Origin: Brooklawnia sp049651565
GTDB lineage: Bacteria > Actinomycetota > Actinomycetes > Propionibacteriales > Propionibacteriaceae
NCBI RefSeq assembly: GCF_049651565.1
Contig: NZ_JBASCI010000192.1
Span: 1-18,572 of the forward strand
Direction of reading: 5' to 3'
Length of the DNA: 18,572 bases
Of this stretch, positions 14,297-18,572 are shown piece after piece (positions within the stretch are counted from its first letter, which is position 1; the number at the start of each line of letters is the position of its first letter). The position numbers were made by a program, and so were the translations under genes. A model generated the notes under the pieces. The model ran no database searches, was not told where the DNA came from, and was given only the letters and a program-made list of their open reading frames with translations.

Positions 14297-15481
14297 ATGG
14301 CACCAGCACAAGCAGCCAGACCCGCGCACCGCTTCGCGCCGTGGCGCTTCACCGCGCGGCTGGAGCATGCCCGCATCGGTGCCGGTGACCCGAACTCCGA
14401 CCGGCTGCTGTCGGTGGACGCGCTGCGGGGCTTCGACATGTTCCTGATCGTCGGCGGGGCCGACATCATCCGGGCCCTGGACATCACCCTGCACTCGCCG
14501 ACCACGGTCGCGATCAACCAGCAGCTCGACCACGTGGCTTGGGAGGGGTTCCAGTTCTGGGACATCATCATGCCGCTGTTCATGCTGCTCGCCGGGGTCT
14601 CCATCCCGTTCGCGTTCGGCAAGCGGCTGAGCAGGTCGCCGTCCCGGCTGGCGCTGTGGCCGCACATCATCAAGCGCGTGCTGCTGCTGTGGGTGCTCGG
14701 CATGGTCGTGCAGGGCGACCTGCTGTCCTACGATCCCGAGCAGATCATCGTCTACAACAACACCCTGCAGGCGATCGCGGCCGGCTACCTGATCGCGGTG
14801 TTACTCGCGTTGTACCTGCCGGTTCGCCTGCAGATCGTGGCGACCGTGCTGCTCGGTGCCGGCTACTGGTGGGTGATGGAGAACCTCGAGGTGCCGGGGG
14901 TGGGCGCCCGCCGGTACCTGCCGGACGCCAATGCGGCGCTGTACATCGACCAGCTGGTGCTCGGGCAGTGGATCGAGGAGGGCAGCGAGTACACCTGGGT
15001 GCTGAGCAGCCTCAATTTCGGTCTCACCGTGATGCTCGGGGTGTTCGCCGGTTACCTGCTGCGGGCCAACGCCCGGCAGGTGGTCAGGCTGGCTGCCATC
15101 TTCCTGCTGGGGGCGGTGCTGGTCGCCGCCGGGCTGGTCTGGCATCCGTACCACCCGATCATCAAGAAGATCTGGAGTGGCTCGTTCGCGCTGTTCTCCG
15201 GCGGTCTGTGCTACCTGCTGATGGCGCTGTTCTACCTCGTCATCGACATCTGGAAGCTGGTCGGCTGGTCACGGTTCTTCATCATCATCGGCTCCAACTC
15301 GATCTTCGCCTACGTGGCCTGGCACGTCTTCGACTTCAAGCTGATCGGCGACTTGTTCGCCGCCGGGCTCGAACCGTTCACCGGCGAGTGGTACCCGTTC
15401 GTCCGCTACAGCGTCGCGTTCGGGGTGCTGTTCGTGATCCTGTGGTTCATGTACCGCAAGAAGGTCTTCATCAAGGTCTGA
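14297..15481 (+). CDS. DUF5009/HGSNAT-like membrane acyltransferase
   Basis: This 394-residue polytopic protein resembles the DUF5009/COG4299 family related to heparan-alpha-glucosaminide N-acetyltransferase. The N-terminal signature SVDALRGFDMFLIVGG lies at about 39-54. The next motif is LDHVAWEGFQFWDIIMPLF, with the conserved catalytic-type His at 79. About ten hydrophobic helices follow. Family members transfer acyl groups across the membrane onto sugars or envelope polymers; the acceptor here is unknown. The start is placed at ATG 14297, with GGGAGG 5 nt upstream. A longer in-frame start at 14201 overlaps the DUF2254 gene and lacks the family pattern. It is divergent from DUF2254 and convergent with a PlsC-type acyltransferase. 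Confidence 0.87.
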   Translation: MAPAQAARPAHRFAPWRFTARLEHARIGAGDPNSDRLLSVDALRGFDMFLIVGGADIIRALDITLHSPTTVAINQQLDHVAWEGFQFWDIIMPLFMLLAGVSIPFAFGKRLSRSPSRLALWPHIIKRVLLLWVLGMVVQGDLLSYDPEQIIVYNNTLQAIAAGYLIAVLLALYLPVRLQIVATVLLGAGYWWVMENLEVPGVGARRYLPDANAALYIDQLVLGQWIEEGSEYTWVLSSLNFGLTVMLGVFAGYLLRANARQVVRLAAIFLLGAVLVAAGLVWHPYHPIIKKIWSGSFALFSGGLCYLLMALFYLVIDIWKLVGWSRFFIIIGSNSIFAYVAWHVFDFKLIGDLFAAGLEPFTGEWYPFVRYSVAFGVLFVILWFMYRKKVFIKV

Positions 15482-15519
15482 TCGCCGGACGCCGAGCCGG
15501 CGTACATCGCCGGACGCCG
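15481..15519. repeat. 14-bp direct repeat with hairpin between convergent genes
   Basis: ATCGCCGGACGCCG occurs at 15481-15494 and 15506-15519 (period 25). Between them CGCCGG (15483-15488) can pair with CCGGCG (15497-15502). The gap separates two convergent genes, so it might act as a bidirectional terminator, though there is no T-run. Confidence 0.4.
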
Positions 15520-15524
15520 CGGGT

Positions 15525-16109
15525 TCAGTTCGCTGGCCGGGCGCCTTCCTCGCTGATCCAGGGCGGGGTGAACCCGGCCGGGTGGATGCCGCGCTTGTCG
15601 GCGTAGAAGTTGTGGATCCGGTCCATGTCGGCGGTGACGTCGCCGCTGACGTGGATGGCTGGTCCCAGCCCGGTGGTGCGGCTGGCCGAGTCGACGTAGC
15701 CCAGGACGATCGGCAGTCCGGCGTCCCGGGCGATGCGGTAGAAGCCTGACTTCCAGCGGTCGCCGCGTCCCCGGGTGCCCTCGGGTGCGATGACCAGGAC
15801 GACGGGGCCGCCGTCGTGCACGCTGGCGACGATGCCGTCCACCAGGCCGGCCGGGTTGCCGCGGTCGACCGGGATGCCGCCGAGGGCCCGCATCAGCCAG
15901 CCGAACGGCGGCTTGAACAACTGGTGCTTGCCCAGCCACTTCGGCCGCAGGTGGTGTCGCCAGCAGATCGCGAACATCAGCACGAAGTCCCAGTTCGAGG
16001 TGTGCGGCGCCCCGATCGCGACCATCGATCCGGCCGGTGGTGCTTCGGAGACCAGGCGGTAGCGCGAAACCGCGAAGATGGCGCGAGCAATGAGGGGCCG
16101 CACGAGCAT
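15525..16109 (-). CDS. PlsC-type 1-acylglycerol-phosphate acyltransferase family protein
   Basis: This 194-residue membrane-associated acyltransferase belongs to the PlsC (lysophosphatidic acid acyltransferase) fold family. Motif I is HTSNWD (36-41, the His-X4-Asp catalytic pair). Motif II/III is GIPVDRGN (78-85). The phosphate-binding motif III is APEGTR (108-113). Together these support acyl transfer from acyl-CoA or acyl-ACP to a glycerolipid-like acceptor. The length is short for PlsC (usually about 240), and no N-terminal helix beyond residues 5-15 is obvious, so it may not be the main phospholipid enzyme; other glycolipid or lipid acceptors are possible. A TAATTT -10 lies exactly 6 nt before the ATG. 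It is convergent with the HGSNAT-like acyltransferase, and a shared envelope role is only inference. Confidence 0.88.
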   Translation of the reverse strand: MLVRPLIARAIFAVSRYRLVSEAPPAGSMVAIGAPHTSNWDFVLMFAICWRHHLRPKWLGKHQLFKPPFGWLMRALGGIPVDRGNPAGLVDGIVASVHDGGPVVLVIAPEGTRGRGDRWKSGFYRIARDAGLPIVLGYVDSASRTTGLGPAIHVSGDVTADMDRIHNFYADKRGIHPAGFTPPWISEEGARPAN

Positions 16110-16115
16110 GTCGCC

Positions 16116-16121
16116 AAATTA
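16116..16121 (-). promoter_or_regulatory. -10 box TAATTT, leaderless
   Basis: The minus strand reads TAATTT, then 6 nt (GGCGAC), then the ATG at 16109. There is no ribosome site. It is one of the strongest -10 matches in the window. Confidence 0.5.
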
Positions 16122-16176
16122 CTGCAGGATGCCGGCGGGCCTGGTCCGGAGCTGCACCTGCGCACCGAGGGGGTGC

Positions 16177-16182
16177 CAGACT
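16177..16182 (+). promoter_or_regulatory. Possible -10 box CAGACT, leaderless
   Basis: CAGACT is followed by 6 nt and then ATG at 16189. It supports the shorter start of the PHP protein over the in-frame ATG at 16078, which would overlap the divergent acyltransferase gene. Confidence 0.4.
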
Positions 16183-16188
16183 GGCGGC

Positions 16189-17238
16189 ATGGCCAGCGGG
16201 CAGGGGGAGCGGACGCCGGGCGATCCGGTGGCGGCGCTGCGCCGGATCGCGTTCCTGCTGGAGCGCGCGGCGGCCGAGAGCTATCGGGTGCGCGCCTACC
16301 GAACCGCCGCCGACACCGCTGAACGCGTCGGCCCCGACGAGCTCATCCAGCGGGCCGCAGCCGGAACCCTGACCGAACTGCCCGGGGTGGGCAGCAGGAC
16401 CGCCGGCATCATCGCCGAGGCCATCCAGGGCCGGACGCCGGACTACCTGACCCAGCTCGAGGCTGCGGCCGCCGAGTCGGCGGTGAGTGGCGGGGAGGCG
16501 ATCCGCCGCCAACTCAGGGGTGACCTGCACGTGCACTCCGACTGGTCGGACGGCGGCAGCCCGATCGAGGAGATGGTCGCCGCGGCGTCCGGGCTGGGGC
16601 ACTCGTACCTGGCGCTGACCGACCACTCGCCGCGGTTGACCGTGGCGCGCGGGTTGAGCGCCGACCGGCTACGGCAGCAGCTCGAGGTGGTCGCCGCCAT
16701 CAATCAGCGCTTCGACATCCGGGTGCTGACCGGCATCGAGGTCGACATCCTCGACGACGGTTCGCTCGACCAGGAGCCGGAGCTGCTCAGCCAGCTGGAC
16801 GTGGTGGTGGCCAGTGTGCACTCCAGGCTACGGATGCCGGCCGACGAGATGACCCGGCGGATGGTCACCGCGATCGCGAACCCGCGCGTCGACGTCCTGG
16901 GTCACCTGACCGGCCGGCTGGTGGCCGGCGGACGCGGCAAGCGTCCGGAGTCGGAGTTCGACGCCGAGCTGGTGTTGGCGGCCTGCGAGCGGTTCGGGGT
17001 GGCGGTAGAGATCAACTCCCGCCCGGAGCGCCGCGACCCGCCGATGCGGCTGGCGCGCCTGGCGGTGGAGATGGGCTGCCTGTTCGCGATCAACACCGAC
17101 GCCCACGCGCCCGGCCAACTGGCCTGGCAGCCGTACGGCTGCGCCCGGGCGGCCGAGGTCGGGGTGTCGGCCGAGCGGATCGTGAACACCTGGCCGCTGC
17201 CGGAGCTGCTCAACTGGACGAGCCGCAGTGCCGGGTAG
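16189..17238 (+). CDS. Helix-hairpin-helix/PHP-domain phosphoesterase
   Basis: This 349-residue protein has an N-terminal DNA-binding-like part and a PHP phosphoesterase domain. Residues 13-95 form helical repeats like the 8-kDa domain of family X polymerases, with the helix-hairpin-helix LPGVGSRTAGIIAEAIQ at 64-80. The PHP domain carries the metal ligands: DLHVHSDWSDG (112-122), TDHS (144-147), EVD (184-186), VASVH (207-211), DVLGH (235-239) and TDAH (303-306). Bacterial PolX proteins join the same domains but have a palm/polymerase domain between them, which is absent here. It is therefore likely a metal-dependent phosphoesterase or nuclease rather than a polymerase, perhaps in DNA repair. 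The start is at ATG 16189, set by the -10 box; the 37-residue upstream extension is probably not translated. Confidence 0.87.
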   Translation: MASGQGERTPGDPVAALRRIAFLLERAAAESYRVRAYRTAADTAERVGPDELIQRAAAGTLTELPGVGSRTAGIIAEAIQGRTPDYLTQLEAAAAESAVSGGEAIRRQLRGDLHVHSDWSDGGSPIEEMVAAASGLGHSYLALTDHSPRLTVARGLSADRLRQQLEVVAAINQRFDIRVLTGIEVDILDDGSLDQEPELLSQLDVVVASVHSRLRMPADEMTRRMVTAIANPRVDVLGHLTGRLVAGGRGKRPESEFDAELVLAACERFGVAVEINSRPERRDPPMRLARLAVEMGCLFAINTDAHAPGQLAWQPYGCARAAEVGVSAERIVNTWPLPELLNWTSRSAG

Positions 17239-17315
17239 TCGGCCGGGCCCGTTCGGCCGGGCCAGCGTGGTGGCTGACGACTTGGCGTGCGCATGTAACC
17301 GGTTCTGCGGTGACG

Positions 17316-17321
17316 CATAAT
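17316..17321 (+). promoter_or_regulatory. -10 box CATAAT, leaderless
   Basis: CATAAT is followed by 6 nt and then GTG at 17328. If correct it lies inside the longer GTG-17310 frame, so that start would be upstream of the transcript. This decides the start in favour of 17328. Confidence 0.5.
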
Positions 17322-17327
17322 GCGAAG

Positions 17328-17747
17328 GTGATCTCCCTTGCAGCGGCCGATCGCCTGGAACGGGCGGGTGTGCGTTGGCAGCCGCGCGCCGGTGATAGGT
17401 TCGTCGTCCGGTCCAGGGAACTGGCTGGCGAGGTGTTCACGGTCGCGGACATGACGATCGAGGCACGTGAGTACCCCACCGGCACTCTGCTGGCGTTCAA
17501 CGGCACCACCGAGTGGGCGCTCGACTCGGTGCAGATCGACCAGGCCCTGTGGTTGCCCTCGGAGGAGCAGTTGCGGGAGTTGCTCGGCGCGTCCTTCCGG
17601 AGCCTGCGCCGAACTGGCACCGGCCAGTTCGCGGTGGAGGCGAGCCGGCCTAACGGCGAACCTCGGGTCTTCGCCGCCACGTCTGCCCCCGATGCCTACG
17701 CCGAGGCGCTGCTCGATCTCGTGGAATGGGTGCGGCAGTCGAACTGA
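17328..17747 (+). CDS. Small conserved actinobacterial protein ('CpaE-like')
   Basis: This 139-residue soluble protein belongs to a family common in actinomycetes that databases often label 'pilus assembly protein CpaE'. The label is doubtful because there is no P-loop ATPase motif, which true CpaE has. The features I recognise are ISLAAADRLERAGVRW at the N-terminus, GDRFVV (22-27), FNGTTEWALDSV (57-68) and LWLPSEEQLRELLG (74-87). Its function is unknown. The start is GTG 17328, giving the expected ISL N-terminus and lying 6 nt after a -10 box. A GTG at 17310 in frame would add six residues. The gap before the convergent hydrolase gene is 141 bp. Confidence 0.78.
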   Translation: MISLAAADRLERAGVRWQPRAGDRFVVRSRELAGEVFTVADMTIEAREYPTGTLLAFNGTTEWALDSVQIDQALWLPSEEQLRELLGASFRSLRRTGTGQFAVEASRPNGEPRVFAATSAPDAYAEALLDLVEWVRQSN

Positions 17748-17888
17748 GCCGGGCCCGCTTGTCAAAGACGGGACGTCCCTGGTGCGGCCAGCAGTCGCCG
17801 GTGTCGGGTCCACTGGTTGACCGCCCGGAGGTCCGACTCCCGCACCACAGGCCCGGTCGTCGCGATCTGGGTGGACGCCTGTTGCTGC
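17748..17888. other. Gap between convergent genes
   Basis: No gene, promoter or hairpin strong enough to name is seen in this 141-bp gap. It is longer than the other convergent gaps in the window (21-43 bp). Confidence 0.5.
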
Positions 17889-18572
17889 TCAGCTGGCCAC
17901 GAAGTCGACGCTCGCCCGGGAAATCTCGGCGCGGGCCCGGTCGTGGCTGATCGTCGGGACGCCGTCGCCCCGCTGCGCGCCGTAATCACCGAAGGAGGCG
18001 TGGACTGCTCCCTGGATGGCCAGGAAAGTGGTGTCCGCGGGAAGTGTGTCGCGGGAGGCGGCGATCTTGTCCGGCGTGGCGAGCCCATCCTCGGTGGCAC
18101 TGATCGACAGCACAGTGGTGGTCAGCGATTCGCTGATGTCGCCGGCAGGGTAGGACGCGTAGAGCAGCAGACCGACGCCAGGTGCGGTCGGGTCGGCGTC
18201 GGCGCCGTCGGCCTGCAGGGCCGCCACCGTGCCGCCCAGCGAGTGGCCGCCCAGAACCCATGCCGTGACCATCGGATGGTCGGTGCGCGCGGTGTCGAAG
18301 GCGCCGGTGGCCAGGAAGGCGATGCCCAAGGGTTGCTTGGCGATCACCACAGCTGGCCGGCCTCGGCGAGAGGACGAAGGATCGCGGCGTAGGCGCGGGC
18401 GTCCACCCGGGCCCCGGGCTGGAAGAACACCCCGCGGCTGCTGACCGAGGTGGTGGGGGACAGCACGATCCGGGTCGGGGACTCGAAGACCTGCACCTTG
18501 CCATCGGACTGCAGCGCGCTGATCGCCGGCTCGACCGCGCCCATCGGACGCAGCCACGCCAGCAGCGCGACC
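17889..18572 (-). pseudogene. Alpha/beta hydrolase, frameshifted and cut by the window edge
   Basis: Two reading frames together give one alpha/beta hydrolase. The N-terminal part (18344-18572) ends ...RPLAEAGQLW-stop. The C-terminal part resumes in another frame as VVIAKQPLGIAF. Adding one base near 18350 (GATCACCACAGCTG to GATCACCACCAGCTG on the plus strand) joins them as AEAGQLVVIAKQP, which matches the usual family pattern. The catalytic triad is present: Ser in GGHSLGG, Asp in ATEDGLATP and His in GAVHASFGDYG. Upstream of the ATG at 18544 the frame stays open to the edge with a hydrophobic VALLAWL, so the true start is outside the window and probably includes a membrane anchor or signal. 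Either this is a recent single-base deletion or a sequencing error; the coding signal is intact on both sides. Confidence 0.75.

Noticed and set aside
14209..14703. N-terminal extension of the DUF2254 frame
   Set aside because: It overlaps the HGSNAT-like gene on the other strand, is Ser/Arg-rich, and the DUF2254 signature starts downstream with a -10-like box at 14224-14229.
1..18572. tRNA, rRNA, transposase or phage genes
   Set aside because: Reading the intergenic gaps and the translated genes revealed no cloverleaf, rRNA-like sequence or mobile-element protein. This was by eye; tRNAscan-SE and ISfinder searches would settle it.

Overview
The window is high-GC DNA with GTG and TTG starts and tight gene packing. 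A TIGR03085-type (mycothiol-dependent/DinB-like) protein, a DUF2254 membrane protein, a small 'CpaE-like' actinobacterial protein and a lipoprotein L,D-transpeptidase point to a chromosomal segment of an actinomycete, possibly from the Propionibacteriales. The family-level placement is inference. I see no rRNA, tRNA, CRISPR array, phage gene, transposase or plasmid function.

Layout, left to right. 1-522 is gene-free and holds a palindrome-ended repeat and a ~31-bp tandem repeat. A TIGR03085 gene (minus) is divergent from a two-gene unit made of a small DUF6394-like membrane protein and a double-RCK potassium channel. An HpcH/HpaI aldolase (minus) is divergent from a TSUP exporter gene followed by a DUF2461 gene. 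A GH13 alpha-glucanase (minus) is divergent from an L,D-transpeptidase lipoprotein. A uridine-kinase-like protein (minus) follows. Then comes a ~960-bp gene-free island rich in inverted repeats (10046-11005). After it are a YqeG-type HAD phosphatase, a tandem-GNAT protein (minus), DUF2254 (minus), a DUF5009/HGSNAT-like membrane acyltransferase, a PlsC-type acyltransferase (minus), an HhH-PHP phosphoesterase and a CpaE-like protein. Last is an alpha/beta hydrolase (minus) that carries an apparent frameshift and runs off the right edge.

The genes look like housekeeping and accessory chromosomal functions: envelope and peptidoglycan, lipid acylation, ion flux, sugar and keto-acid metabolism, nucleoside phosphorylation. 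They are arranged mostly as single genes in alternating divergent and convergent pairs. Only the channel pair, the TSUP/DUF2461 pair and possibly DUF2254/GNAT look co-transcribed. Several genes have a -10-like hexamer 5-8 nt (mostly 6) before the start codon, which suggests leaderless transcripts.

I found no clear new multi-gene system. The best leads are the two related ~74-bp palindrome-ended repeats in the two gene-free regions, the inverted-repeat island at 10046-11005, the DUF6394-like/potassium-channel pair with a non-canonical filter, the HhH-PHP protein, and the single-base frameshift in the terminal hydrolase.
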